A stretch of DNA of 47,921 nucleotides, taken from positions 1 through 47,921 of the IMG/VR virus record IMGVR_UViG_3300042876_000271. One strand, given 5' to 3'. Every line of letters begins with the position of its first letter. The stretch's first letter is position 1. This DNA comes from a virus. Shown here piece by piece: positions 25,348 to 32,845 of the stretch. The translations under genes were made by a program, and so were the position numbers. The notes under the pieces were generated by a model. It had not been told where the DNA came from and ran no database searches. It worked only from the letters and a program-made list of their open reading frames with translations.

Positions 25348-25770
25348 ATGATCTACTACGAATACGACGCTGATGGGTGGCTGGTGGGTTGGCACGAGGA
25401 CGCCGAGCGTGCCAACAGCACGTCGACCTCCTACGACCCGATCCCAGCGGTCCGGGCGCGCTGGGTCGCCAGCGCCTGGGTTGAAGACGCCAGCCGGGAG
25501 ACCGCGCAGCTCGCTGCGGTCTCCCAGGCTGAGGCGATCAAAGCCGTACAGGCCCGTCTGGACACCCAGGCTCAGGCCTGGGGCTACGACAACATCTTCA
25601 CGGCGTGCACCTACGCCGAGGAGCCCGAGGTCCCTCAGTTCCAAGCTGAGGGCCAGGCCCTCCGCGCCTGGCGCAGCGCGACGTGGGCGGTATGCTATGA
25701 ACATGCGGACGCCCCATCACTGGACGCCCTCCTGGCTCTCCTGCCTGCCCCACCGACTCGCCCAAGCTGA
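25348..25770 (+). CDS. tail-fibre assembly chaperone-like protein
   Basis: 140 aa. The N-terminus (MIYYEYDADGWLVGWHED) resembles the small beta part of tail-fibre assembly proteins. The C-terminal ~70 residues match the conserved helical block of these chaperones: QAWGYDNIFTACTYAEEPEV, FQAEGQALRAWRSATWAVCY. Such proteins help fold and trimerise fibre tips and are usually encoded just after their fibre, as here. It most likely serves the adhesin at 23332, and perhaps other fibres. Confidence 0.75.
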   Translation: MIYYEYDADGWLVGWHEDAERANSTSTSYDPIPAVRARWVASAWVEDASRETAQLAAVSQAEAIKAVQARLDTQAQAWGYDNIFTACTYAEEPEVPQFQAEGQALRAWRSATWAVCYEHADAPSLDALLALLPAPPTRPS

Positions 25771-25778
25771 GGTCAGTC

Positions 25779-26312
25779 ATGGGAGGTAACGACAGGCCCA
25801 ATGGCACCAGCCAGACCGACATCGATGCCAAGCTGTTCAAGGTCCTCTACGAACTGAAGTTGCAGTTAGACACGCAGTTCAAGGAGGCCCGCCAGCAGAA
25901 CAAGGAGGACACCCAGCAGATCGTCGAGCTGGCTGTGTCACGAGCCGTGCACCCCGTGATGTCTGAGATTCAGGGGATCAAGCAGCAGCTCCAGGAGGGC
26001 AACCGGCGCTTCGACGAGCAATCCAGCAAGATCACCAAGGCCACGTCCCTCGCCACGCAGGCCGCCTCCGATGCCCTGGTTGCGAAGACCGAGAGAGCCC
26101 TGCCGCTGCAGACGGTCGAGGAAGCCAAGCCCAAGGAGGGCTGGATCAGTGCGTCGACCCTGGTAGCCCTGCTTCCCGCGCTGGGATCCCTGATCGCCAC
26201 GATCCTGGCATCCATTGCTTTGATGCGGGCTCCGGCTCAGAGCGATCAGCAGGCCTCGCCGCAGCCAGCGACGCCGACGCCAGCGAACCCGGTTACCGCG
26301 ACGCCCCCGTGA
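25779..26312 (+). CDS. coiled-coil protein with C-terminal membrane helix
   Basis: 177 aa with GAGGT about 6 nt upstream. Residues 15-90 are a long charged helix with heptad-like pattern (KLFKVLYELKLQLDTQFKEA, FDEQSSKITKATSL). A hydrophobic segment at about 124-147 (STLVALLPALGSLIATILAS) spans the membrane once. The tail is Pro/Thr/Ala-rich (PQPATPTPANPV). Its stop overlaps the peptidase start by GTGA. The layout fits a lysis-region membrane protein; whether it acts as a holin, an anti-holin or a spanin partner cannot be told. Confidence 0.6.
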   Translation: MGGNDRPNGTSQTDIDAKLFKVLYELKLQLDTQFKEARQQNKEDTQQIVELAVSRAVHPVMSEIQGIKQQLQEGNRRFDEQSSKITKATSLATQAASDALVAKTERALPLQTVEEAKPKEGWISASTLVALLPALGSLIATILASIALMRAPAQSDQQASPQPATPTPANPVTATPP

Positions 26313-26752
26313 AGATCGCCTTTCAGAAGCGGGACACCGGGGTCTTCGCCTGGCTGATCAAGCTGTGGACGTGGTCGAAGTACAGCCATTGCGAGGTCGT
26401 CTTCAGCGATGGGACCGCGTTCTCGTCACACATCGCGAACGGCGGCACCCGGTTCATCAGCTTTCTGTCGCCGTCGCCGCGGGTCTGGGACTTCATCGAG
26501 ATCCCGGCGAGTCGGCAGGAGGAAGACGAGATCCGAGCCTGGTGCGAGTTCGAGCTGAACTGCAAGTACGACTGGTTCGGGATCTTCTTCAGCCAGGTGC
26601 TCCCGTTGCGGCGCGAGCACCCCGATCGCTGGTTCTGCTCCGAGCTCTGTGCCACGGTGGTCCAGAAGCTACTCCGGCTACCGACTCGGCCCCCGGCCTG
26701 CGCGTACAGCCCAGGCGGCCTGTACCGGGAGCTCCGCGAGGTCATCCCGTAG
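26309..26752 (+). CDS. permuted NlpC/P60 (YiiX-like) cysteine peptidase, candidate lysis enzyme
   Basis: 147 aa from GTG. Motif order is that of the circularly permuted papain-like family (YiiX/YaeF, LRAT): His27 in YSHCEVVF comes first and Cys110 in WFCSELC comes later. The other typical elements are present too: FIEIP, KYDWFG and YSPGGLY. Known relatives hydrolyse amide or ester bonds. Coupling to a membrane protein and position before other small membrane proteins suggest a cell-wall-degrading or host-release enzyme. No signal peptide, so it would need a holin or tail delivery. Confidence 0.7.
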   Translation: MKIAFQKRDTGVFAWLIKLWTWSKYSHCEVVFSDGTAFSSHIANGGTRFISFLSPSPRVWDFIEIPASRQEEDEIRAWCEFELNCKYDWFGIFFSQVLPLRREHPDRWFCSELCATVVQKLLRLPTRPPACAYSPGGLYRELREVIP

Positions 26753-26805
26753 CTCTGGGTCTACGTCGTGCTTGCCACGCCCATCGGCTTCGACAAAGTA
26801 GAGCA

Positions 26806-26823
26806 CCCAGCACTCCCGCTGGG
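26806..26823 (+). terminator. GC hairpin without U-tract
   Basis: CCCAGC (26806-26811), a 6-nt loop ACTCCC, then GCTGGG (26818-26823). It sits in a 101-nt gap, the longest intergenic gap of the window. No poly-U follows, so it may be a processing or translation-control element rather than a terminator. The rest of the gap shows nothing clear. Confidence 0.3.
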
Positions 26824-26853
26824 CTTACAACACAGAAAGGCAGGGTTCCGACA

Positions 26854-27420
26854 GTGAAGAACCGTGACCTCATCAATAGCGTTGAGTCCATCAACGCCGT
26901 CGCTGCTCTGAAGCAGCTCCCTATCCCCGTGGCGTTCGCCGTTGGCCTGAATCTGAAGGCCGTTCGCGATCACATGGAGATCTTCGAGACCCACCGCAAG
27001 AAGATCCTCGAGGCGCACACCAAGAAGGACGACAAGGGCGTCCCGGTCCCCGTCTATCTCCCCGAGAAGGATGCCGACGGCAAGCCGCGTCTCGACGCCA
27101 AGGGGGACGTCCTCATCGTCAAAGACGACAAGGGTGAGATCGTCAATAAGATCCATGAGGGCCAGGTCAAACTGGACGACCCCAAGACCTTCAATAAGGA
27201 GATCGAGGAGCTCCTCAACATCGACATCACCGACGACCTCAAGATCCGCAAGGTCAGGCTCTCCACGCTGCTTCCCTCGAAGGACATCAAGGACGACAAG
27301 GGGACCACGCTGGAGCCCTCGCACTTCGCCAACCTGCTCTGGATGTTCATCGACGACATCTCGGGCGAGGCCGTCGAAGAGAAGCCCGAACCCCGGTCTG
27401 GCAAGAAGGCCAAGGCCTGA
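26854..27420 (+). CDS. DUF1617-like phage protein
   Basis: The GTG at 26854 is the first start after the 101-nt gap. The 188-aa product begins KNRDLINSVESINAVAALKQ. A helical hydrophobic part (LPIPVAFAVGLNLKAVRDHM) and a long charged region rich in Lys and Asp (KKDDKGVPVPVYLPEKDADG) follow. Then come EELLNIDITDDLKI and LWMFIDD. The layout recalls DUF1617-type phage proteins of unknown role (start helix, E-E-L-L-N block, C-terminal domain). The resemblance is from memory of pattern, not computed. Expression may be separate from the upstream peptidase because of the hairpin gap. Confidence 0.55.
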   Translation: MKNRDLINSVESINAVAALKQLPIPVAFAVGLNLKAVRDHMEIFETHRKKILEAHTKKDDKGVPVPVYLPEKDADGKPRLDAKGDVLIVKDDKGEIVNKIHEGQVKLDDPKTFNKEIEELLNIDITDDLKIRKVRLSTLLPSKDIKDDKGTTLEPSHFANLLWMFIDDISGEAVEEKPEPRSGKKAKA

Positions 27421-27443
27421 ACCTGTAACCTAAGGAGAACACG

Positions 27444-27569
27444 ATGCCCGAAGACACCAATGACAAGGTCCGCAAGACGCTGCTCGGCGGACTCCTGAAC
27501 CCCTGGGTCGGCGTCGCCGCCCTGGCTGGCGCCATCGTCGGCTACATCATCGGTCGCGTCGTCGGCTAA
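27444..27569 (+). CDS. 41-aa single-span membrane peptide
   Basis: TAAGGAG (27431-27437) lies 6 nt upstream of the ATG and is among the strongest ribosome binding sites here. After a short polar N-terminus (MPEDTNDKVRK) it has one Gly/Ala/Val-rich helix (LAGAIVGYIIGRVVG) with G-x-x-x-G-like spacing. Too short for a known holin class, but topology fits a small membrane effector such as a holin-like or accessory peptide. Confidence 0.5.
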   Translation: MPEDTNDKVRKTLLGGLLNPWVGVAALAGAIVGYIIGRVVG

Positions 27570-27581
27570 GAAGCTGACCCC

Positions 27582-28805
27582 ATGGCAACGACGCCGTTCA
27601 TCTTGGAGAGGGGTGGGTTCACGCAGATCCTCGGATCTGCGTCATCCCTGGCCTTCGCGGCGCCGTTGTCCAACGGGAGTCGCGATGCAGCGGCTCTGAC
27701 CGATGCGACTCGCATCGGCTGGTTCTGGGATCGCACGGCATCCTCGGAGAAGGCGGGCCTCGTTGTACAGGGCACCGAGGTCGCGCATCTCGGTGTCTAC
27801 GGCATCCGGACCATCGCGGGGTCCGAAACGGTCCCATCGCTGTCGTTCATCGCGGATCCCGACACCGGGGTCTATAACGCTGGAACGAACCGGCTCGGAC
27901 TCATCACAGCTGGTGTCGAGCGGCTCCGGGTCTACGAGGCCGGCGGTGTCGCGTTGCGTGGGCTCGCCGGTTTCGGAGCCGATCCCGGTTCCGGTAACAT
28001 GCAGGCCATCACGTACCGCGGGAACTCCGGCGGGCTCACGGAGGCCACCTATACCGTCGCGGGTGACCTGGACACCGGCATCTGGTTCCCTTCGTCAGGT
28101 TCCGTCGCCATCACGAATGACGGCACGCTAGGGTTCAGTGTTACAACGACTGCGGTCACGGCGTACCGGCAGCTCCTGACACAAGCGTCGACGACGGCCG
28201 CGGCTAGTCTGCGGGCCCCGCATGGAACCGCCCCGACGTCACCTGTGAACGGCGACATCTGGACGACCACGGCTGGCTTCTTCGTGCAGGTCAACGGCGC
28301 CACCGTTGGGCCGATCAGCTCCACGATCCTGTTCTCGCAGACCCAGACCGTAACGGTGACCGGAACTACGCCAGGGACACTGCTTGGAACAGGTATCGGC
28401 TCTGTCACGATTCCAGCGAACTACTTCGTAGCTGGTAAGAAGATTCGGATCGCGGCGACCCTGGAAACCGCACGCCCAGCGAACAGCTTCATCGGGACAT
28501 TCACGCTGACCTTCGGGAGCTGGACCGCTACGATTGCGTCGTCATCGACGAACGGTACCAGGCCTGTTGTCCTGGTTGCCGATTTTACGGTGAAGACCAC
28601 TGGGGTAACAGGTACTCTGGCGGGACATCTGACCTGTATTATTGGTCCCGGTGGCGGTGGCGCCGCGACGAACACCAATGTGTACTCCAGCACGGTCACT
28701 TTTGATACCACCGCCGCAACGACACTGACGTTGGTTGGTTCCACGAACCAGGCCAACGCCACGACGACGTGTTACGCTCTGACCATCGAATCCCTGTTCT
28801 TCTGA
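27582..28805 (+). CDS. tail-fibre protein with GVYNAGTN and PHGTAP modules
   Basis: 407 aa. The middle has SLSFIADPDTGVYNAGTN, RLGLITAGVERLRVYEAGG, the widespread fibre motif that often precedes fibre tips. Residues about 213-245 hold the PHGTAP/NGATVGP module shared with the 1269-aa fibre. The last ~155 residues form a Ser/Thr-rich beta end-domain (TVTVTGTTPGTLLGTG, IRIAATLETARP). No protease or chaperone domain seen. It lies apart from the main fibre block, inside the lysis-type region. Confidence 0.7.
   Translation: MATTPFILERGGFTQILGSASSLAFAAPLSNGSRDAAALTDATRIGWFWDRTASSEKAGLVVQGTEVAHLGVYGIRTIAGSETVPSLSFIADPDTGVYNAGTNRLGLITAGVERLRVYEAGGVALRGLAGFGADPGSGNMQAITYRGNSGGLTEATYTVAGDLDTGIWFPSSGSVAITNDGTLGFSVTTTAVTAYRQLLTQASTTAAASLRAPHGTAPTSPVNGDIWTTTAGFFVQVNGATVGPISSTILFSQTQTVTVTGTTPGTLLGTGIGSVTIPANYFVAGKKIRIAATLETARPANSFIGTFTLTFGSWTATIASSSTNGTRPVVLVADFTVKTTGVTGTLAGHLTCIIGPGGGGAATNTNVYSSTVTFDTTAATTLTLVGSTNQANATTTCYALTIESLFF
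28218..28316 (+). repeat. PHGTAP fibre module, copy 4 (in another fibre gene)
   Basis: PHGTAP, PVNGDIWTTTAG, VNGATVGPI. The DNA is visibly similar to copies 2 and 3 about 7-8 kb upstream, a possible site of recombination between fibre genes. Confidence 0.75.
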
Positions 28806-28812
28806 GGTACCC

Positions 28813-29322
28813 ATGGGTGAACTTCTCGACGAAGTCACGACAAACGAATCCATCACGACCTACACGCGGTCGTACGCCGGTGGATTCGAGAACCCCTACA
28901 ACGGGGCCCCGTCGCTGACGTTCCATATGCACCGGGTCACGATCCGGAACGCCGATGACACCGTTATCGCGGCGCAGTCCCTCCCGAACGTCCATGAGCC
29001 CTACGTCCCGAACAAGACCTACGCGCTCTACAATCCGTCCACGGGTTCCAAGATCCCTGGTCAGACCGTGACGTCCGACATGGCTTACGCGGTCATCTAT
29101 TCCATGATGATGCGTGCTATCCTGGATAGCCGTGTCGCCGCGGCGCAGGTCACGCTCACGATCGCCAACAACGGTGTCGCCGTTGCCCAGGCCGCCTATG
29201 ACGCCGCTGTGGTCGGAGGTGACCAGCCAACCATCGATGCCGAGCTCGCCGCGCTCACCGCAGCGCAGGCCGCGCAGACGGCTGCCCAGGCTGCCTATGA
29301 TGCCGCGGTAGCGGAGATCTAA
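28813..29322 (+). CDS. hypothetical protein with Ala-rich coiled-coil end
   Basis: 169 aa. Residues 1-105 are mixed (ESITTYTRSYAGGFENPYNG, YNPSTGSKIPGQ, SMMMRAILDSR). Residues 110-169 form an Ala-rich helix with two AAYDAAV repeats separated by a Gln/Ala stretch (ALTAAQAAQTAAQAAYDAAV). No family recognised. Position after a fibre and before small membrane proteins leaves both a tail and a lysis role open. Confidence 0.6.
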   Translation: MGELLDEVTTNESITTYTRSYAGGFENPYNGAPSLTFHMHRVTIRNADDTVIAAQSLPNVHEPYVPNKTYALYNPSTGSKIPGQTVTSDMAYAVIYSMMMRAILDSRVAAAQVTLTIANNGVAVAQAAYDAAVVGGDQPTIDAELAALTAAQAAQTAAQAAYDAAVAEI

Positions 29323-29324
29323 TC

Positions 29325-29642
29325 GTGGACGTGCCACCGCTGGCTCCTGCGAGCACCGACAACAACACGGTCATCCTGTGGGTTGTCTTAGTGCTTGTCG
29401 CTGCCGTGATCCTCGTTGGCAAGGTGCTCTGGGCCAAGATGCAGGAGAACGAGAAGCGGATGCAGGACGAGATCGCCAAGGCCAACGCCAAGGCCGAGGC
29501 CGCGAACGCCAAACTGCTCGAAGTCCACGGTGGCACCATCATGGAGCAGCAGAAGACTCAGCTCGGGGCCAACGCTGCGATGAACCGCATGGCCGATGTC
29601 GCCGAGAAGATGACGGTCATCGTCGAGAAGAGCATGAAGTGA
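29325..29642 (+). CDS. membrane-anchored coiled-coil protein, spanin-like candidate
   Basis: 105 aa from GTG with GGAG 7 nt upstream. One N-terminal membrane helix (VILWVVLVLVAAVILVGKVLW, residues about 16-36) is followed by a long charged helix (AKMQENEKRMQDEIAKANAK) to the C-terminus. This topology (N-in, one span, periplasmic coiled coil) is that of an inner-membrane spanin, and also of some tail proteins. It directly precedes a secreted protein, which would be the place for its outer-membrane partner. Confidence 0.5.
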   Translation: MDVPPLAPASTDNNTVILWVVLVLVAAVILVGKVLWAKMQENEKRMQDEIAKANAKAEAANAKLLEVHGGTIMEQQKTQLGANAAMNRMADVAEKMTVIVEKSMK

Positions 29643-30227
29643 ATGCCGCTCCTGCTGCCACTGATTCTGCTCGGGCTCCTCGGGTTCACGCTCTGGGGGA
29701 ACACACAGCCGGCTCCGTCGGAGGACGGCATGACTGTTGTGAAGCAGAAGGCCAGGTTGCAGTGGGATTCCCAGACCTCGGGTGGGATGGATAAGGCCGA
29801 TGTCTACACCGAGTTTACGAGCAATAAGTCTGGTGAGCGTCTTGGCGTTGGGCTCTTTGATGGTGGCCGTGAGCTGCGCATCCGAGACGAGGACGTCGGA
29901 AACTGGACCTACGAATCCGCCCGTTACACCTTCCTCTGGGACACCAGCACCCTCGACATCGGAGCCTGGGTCGCCGCCCGACCCGACGCCGATCCCCCTG
30001 CAGACATCGGCATCCGCCTTTCGCCTGTTCGGACCTTATATGGGCTCCTCAGCCCCGATCTTCTCGTCGGCTCCCGGTCGGCCGGTGTGGGTGCCAGCAT
30101 CTACGTCCCGCCGGGGTGGATCCCTCGGAGTTGGGATCGTTTTGGTCTTGGTCTTGGCTACCTCGTTGATTACGGCGGTGATGGTTCTGGATGGGCGCCG
30201 TACGTCTCGCTCTCGACCCGCTTCTAA
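29643..30227 (+). CDS. secreted protein with beta-rich C-terminus, outer-membrane-like
   Basis: 194 aa. Residues 1-18 (MPLLLPLILLGLLGFTLWGN) form a signal peptide or anchor, then a Pro-rich linker. The mature part has a beta-rich body (YTEFTSNKSGERLGVGLFDG) and ends GLGLGYLVDYGGDG then YVSLSTRF, with a terminal Phe as in many outer-membrane beta-barrel proteins. It abuts the spanin-like gene (TGAATG). A second frame over 29800-30309 also looks protein-like (see findings). Function unknown; a lysis-region envelope protein is plausible. Confidence 0.55.
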   Translation: MPLLLPLILLGLLGFTLWGNTQPAPSEDGMTVVKQKARLQWDSQTSGGMDKADVYTEFTSNKSGERLGVGLFDGGRELRIRDEDVGNWTYESARYTFLWDTSTLDIGAWVAARPDADPPADIGIRLSPVRTLYGLLSPDLLVGSRSAGVGASIYVPPGWIPRSWDRFGLGLGYLVDYGGDGSGWAPYVSLSTRF

Positions 30228-30312
30228 CCCCACCCTTCGACCCCGCGGTACCGATGCCGTGAACGCTGTCGTTGCCTGTATCAAAGCCAAACTCGACTCT
30301 AAGGAGTAACCC

Positions 30313-30672
30313 ATGGGATTCCTCGCTGACCTCGTCGCCGCCCGCGCCAAGAGCGCTCAGGAGAAGCTGGAGGCCACGTTGGTCCCCAAGAGCGGCTGGG
30401 GCTCCCGGAAGCTCTGGATCTTCGCCGGCATCGCGTTCTCCCTGGTCTGGCTGGGGCGCGGCAACCTGGTGGTCATCCTCGATGGCCTGATCTACCTCAC
30501 CGGCGTCTACCTGATCACCCAGGCTGCCCATGACTGCGTCTCCGACGCCATGACGGCCTGGGTGAAGCGTCAAGAGATCCGGAGCGAGACCGAGCTCGAG
30601 ATCGCCAAGCTGCAGTACGCCTCGGACACCGATCCGATGGGCACGCCTTCCACGACGACAACGAAGCCGTAA
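30313..30672 (+). CDS. holin-like membrane protein, 119 aa
   Basis: AAGGAG 6 nt before the ATG gives a strong start. Two predicted membrane helices lie at about residues 36-50 (LWIFAGIAFSLVWLG) and 54-75 (VVILDGLIYLTGVYLITQAA). A charged helix (WVKRQEIRSETELEIAKLQY) and a Thr-rich tail follow. Two spans with a charged C-terminus fit the class II holin layout. The peptidase, spanin-like and secreted genes nearby support a lysis role, but no holin family match can be claimed. The 30228-30312 gap before it otherwise holds only the overlapping frame and its ribosome binding site. Confidence 0.55.
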   Translation: MGFLADLVAARAKSAQEKLEATLVPKSGWGSRKLWIFAGIAFSLVWLGRGNLVVILDGLIYLTGVYLITQAAHDCVSDAMTAWVKRQEIRSETELEIAKLQYASDTDPMGTPSTTTTKP

Positions 30673-30696
30673 GTTGCTGGGGTCACGGAGCCCGAG

Positions 30697-31605
30697 ATGC
30701 CAGCTGCTGCAACCCTGGGGCGTGTACTTGGAGCTTCTGAGCACAGGCGCGGGAAGCGTACCCGTACCGCGGAGAAGCCGGAGGAGGACTCCTCGCTTTG
30801 GGACGACGTCTGGCCTGTCCTGGCTACGGTCGGAGCTTCCGCGTTCCTGACCGCTATTCTGCGGAGCCGTGGTGGCGATAGGCGGACGCAGACGACGACG
30901 TCAACGAGTACCGTGGTGCCAGAACAGCCCGAGCTGGATGCTGGGATTCGTGATAGTCGGGTTCTCAGTACGTATGATCCGAATTCGAATCCTAAGCGAG
31001 CTCCGGCGTTGTTTCAGCGACTCGGTTTCCCAGGTCTGGCCGTAGACCCCGATAAGCCGGACACCGTTGCCGCGTCGGACGTCGAAAAGGCTATTGGCGG
31101 CGACATCGAGGTTGTACCGTCAGCGACTAAGCTTGACGATGTGCGGGTCGAACTGCGTAGGCAACGGTGGCCGTGGTGGAGCAGGGACATGGCGAAGCCG
31201 CTCATGAGACTGCTTCCAGAAACCCCGCGAACGGTGGCGTACCATGAAACCGGACACGGTTACGACCCCAATGATAAGAGCCTCAGTAGGGCCGAGGACC
31301 GAGCAGATCTCCGGAAGGCGTTGATAGCAGGGGCCCCGCTTCCGCGCGAGAAGATCGATCAGCTCTTCGAGGGTGAGATCCCGGCGATGGCCATCGAGAA
31401 CTCGGCAGCCATGGCGTCCGGGTTCCCGAAGCCGAGTGGCTGGGTCTACGACATGATGCAGAAGCAGATCCCCATCGTCAATGACACCAAGCAGGATGCC
31501 AAGGCGATTAAAGCGTTCATGAGTGGGCTGCGGAGCCCAGATACCGAGTTAGGTCGTCGGTACCTGGACTACCTCAAGGCGCAGGGCGTCCAGCCGGCCC
31601 CCTGA
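30697..31605 (+). CDS. membrane-anchored putative zinc metallopeptidase (HExxH)
   Basis: 302 aa. A basic N-terminus precedes a membrane segment at about residues 35-58 (LWDDVWPVLATVGASAFLTA). The C-terminal half contains VAYHETGHGYDP, giving His183, Glu184, His187 in the zincin HExxH arrangement; Glu234 in MAIENSAAMA could be a third ligand of the gluzincin type. This predicts a zinc protease acting at a membrane. Parts of the gene (about 30840-31260) use more A/T-ending codons than its neighbours. It opens the virion-type block. It could digest host envelope proteins or mature virion proteins; enzymatic activity is inferred from the motif only. Confidence 0.6.
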   Translation: MPAAATLGRVLGASEHRRGKRTRTAEKPEEDSSLWDDVWPVLATVGASAFLTAILRSRGGDRRTQTTTSTSTVVPEQPELDAGIRDSRVLSTYDPNSNPKRAPALFQRLGFPGLAVDPDKPDTVAASDVEKAIGGDIEVVPSATKLDDVRVELRRQRWPWWSRDMAKPLMRLLPETPRTVAYHETGHGYDPNDKSLSRAEDRADLRKALIAGAPLPREKIDQLFEGEIPAMAIENSAAMASGFPKPSGWVYDMMQKQIPIVNDTKQDAKAIKAFMSGLRSPDTELGRRYLDYLKAQGVQPAP

Positions 31606-31684
31606 GATAAGCTAGGCTTGGAGAGCCGATGGACGGGGCCCACATAGTCCGTAACTTTGCGGTACCCCCTTTATGAGGTCCCAG

Positions 31685-32104
31685 ATGCCTGACTCCCTGA
31701 TCCGCAAGCTGGCTGGTGTTCGCAAGCTGGCGTTCATGACGATCCCAGGCGCCGTCATCGGGGGTGTTGGTGGCGCCATCGATGACGAGGACCGCTCCGA
31801 GGGTACCGGGGACAAGTTCATGCGTGGTGCCGCCACTGGTGGCATCACCGGGCTCGGCGCCGACATCGGGGCCATCGGGGGTGCCCTGGCTGGGATGCAT
31901 CTCTCCGACGACAAAAACAAGTTGAGGGGTGCCATCATCGGTGGCGGTGCCGGGGCTGTGAGCCTGGGCATCCTGGCGTATCTGCTGGCACGTAAGAAGG
32001 ACAAGTACAAGCAGACCACGTACCTCGACAAGCCAGCGCGGCCCCTGGCTGCTGGTAGCGCTGCCGATCTCGGGCTCCTCGGGGCCGGACTCGCGGCTTC
32101 CTGA
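31685..32104 (+). CDS. glycine-zipper membrane protein
   Basis: The ATG at 31685 has GAGG 5 nt upstream and is preferred over the ATG at 31673. The 139-aa protein begins with two RKLA motifs (LIRKLAGVRKLAF). It then has Gly-zipper hydrophobic segments (TIPGAVIGGVGGAI; GITGLGADIGAIGGALAG; GAIIGGGAGAVSLGILAYLL), the last ending YLLARKKDK. Such Gly-rich repeats pack closely in membranes. No enzyme domain. It is probably a virion protein that inserts into a membrane, by similarity in layout to several neighbours. Confidence 0.6.
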   Translation: MPDSLIRKLAGVRKLAFMTIPGAVIGGVGGAIDDEDRSEGTGDKFMRGAATGGITGLGADIGAIGGALAGMHLSDDKNKLRGAIIGGGAGAVSLGILAYLLARKKDKYKQTTYLDKPARPLAAGSAADLGLLGAGLAAS

Positions 32105-32111
32105 GATCATT

Positions 32112-32834
32112 ATGCCGCTGAATCAGAAGGCCAAAAAGGTTCTGGATTCCATGAAGAAGCAGTACGGCGCCGAAGAAGGCGAGCGGGTCTTCTATGCCAC
32201 GGCAAATAAGCAGGGGCGCAAGGCGGAGACCTGGACCAAGGAAGCCGCGGCGTGCTGCGGTTCCAAGTTGAAGAAGCGGCTCAAGAAGCGGGCCCAGAGT
32301 CCGCAGGAGCACTTCGCTGGGACCGTCGAGGAGCTCGAGCACACCGACAAGCCGGTGGTCGCGAAGCGGATCGCTGAGGACCACCTCGACGAGGACAGCA
32401 ACTATTACAAGAAGCTCGACGAAGCCGGACTCTTCGGGGACAAGGCTTCGGAGACCAAGCAGGCCGCGTACTACGAGGTCGGGGACCCCGAGGATGACGA
32501 CAAGCCGTCATTGATGTGGAACGTCCTCGGCGGTGCCGGTCTTGGTGCCGCTGCCGGTGTCGCCGGTGGCGGCGGTTACGGGGCCCTGAGTGGTTACTCC
32601 GATTACAAGACGAACACGGCCCCCGTGCTGAGCGCAGCCAGGAACCTGGCGACAGAAAACAACCTTCCGCCTCCGTACTTCGAGATGATCGATAGGGCGA
32701 ACCAGGAAGCCGGTGGATCTCCGAGTGGAGCCGCCTGGAAGGGGTTCTCCGAGAACAGCTGGAAGCCAGGCCTCTGGGGTGCCGGGATCGGTGCCGGGAT
32801 CGGTGCCCTGCGTTACCTCCTGAGCCGCGGTTAA
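32112..32834 (+). CDS. DUF5661-like domain fused to glycine-zipper membrane segments
   Basis: 240 aa. Residues 1-40 (KVLDSMKKQYGAEEGERVFY then ATANKQG) match a small conserved phage motif. Residues 65-105 (VEELEHTDKPVVAKRIAEDH, EDSNYYKKL) resemble the DUF5661 pattern, a phage protein of unknown function. After WTKEAAACCGS and TKQAAYYEV (K-x-A-A motifs) come Gly-rich membrane segments (GGAGLGAAAGVAGGGGYGAL; GAGIGAGIGALRYLLSRG at the end). The fusion of a soluble phage domain to a membrane tail is unusual. Located in the glycine-zipper gene block. Confidence 0.6.
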   Translation: MPLNQKAKKVLDSMKKQYGAEEGERVFYATANKQGRKAETWTKEAAACCGSKLKKRLKKRAQSPQEHFAGTVEELEHTDKPVVAKRIAEDHLDEDSNYYKKLDEAGLFGDKASETKQAAYYEVGDPEDDDKPSLMWNVLGGAGLGAAAGVAGGGGYGALSGYSDYKTNTAPVLSAARNLATENNLPPPYFEMIDRANQEAGGSPSGAAWKGFSENSWKPGLWGAGIGAGIGALRYLLSRG

Positions 32835-32845
32835 CAGGATTAGAG

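Noticed and set aside
26365-26853. Upstream extension of the DUF1617-like gene frame into the peptidase gene
   Set aside because: The extended N-terminus is Arg/Val-rich and lies opposite the peptidase's own frame. The GTG at 26854 fits the conserved-looking start.
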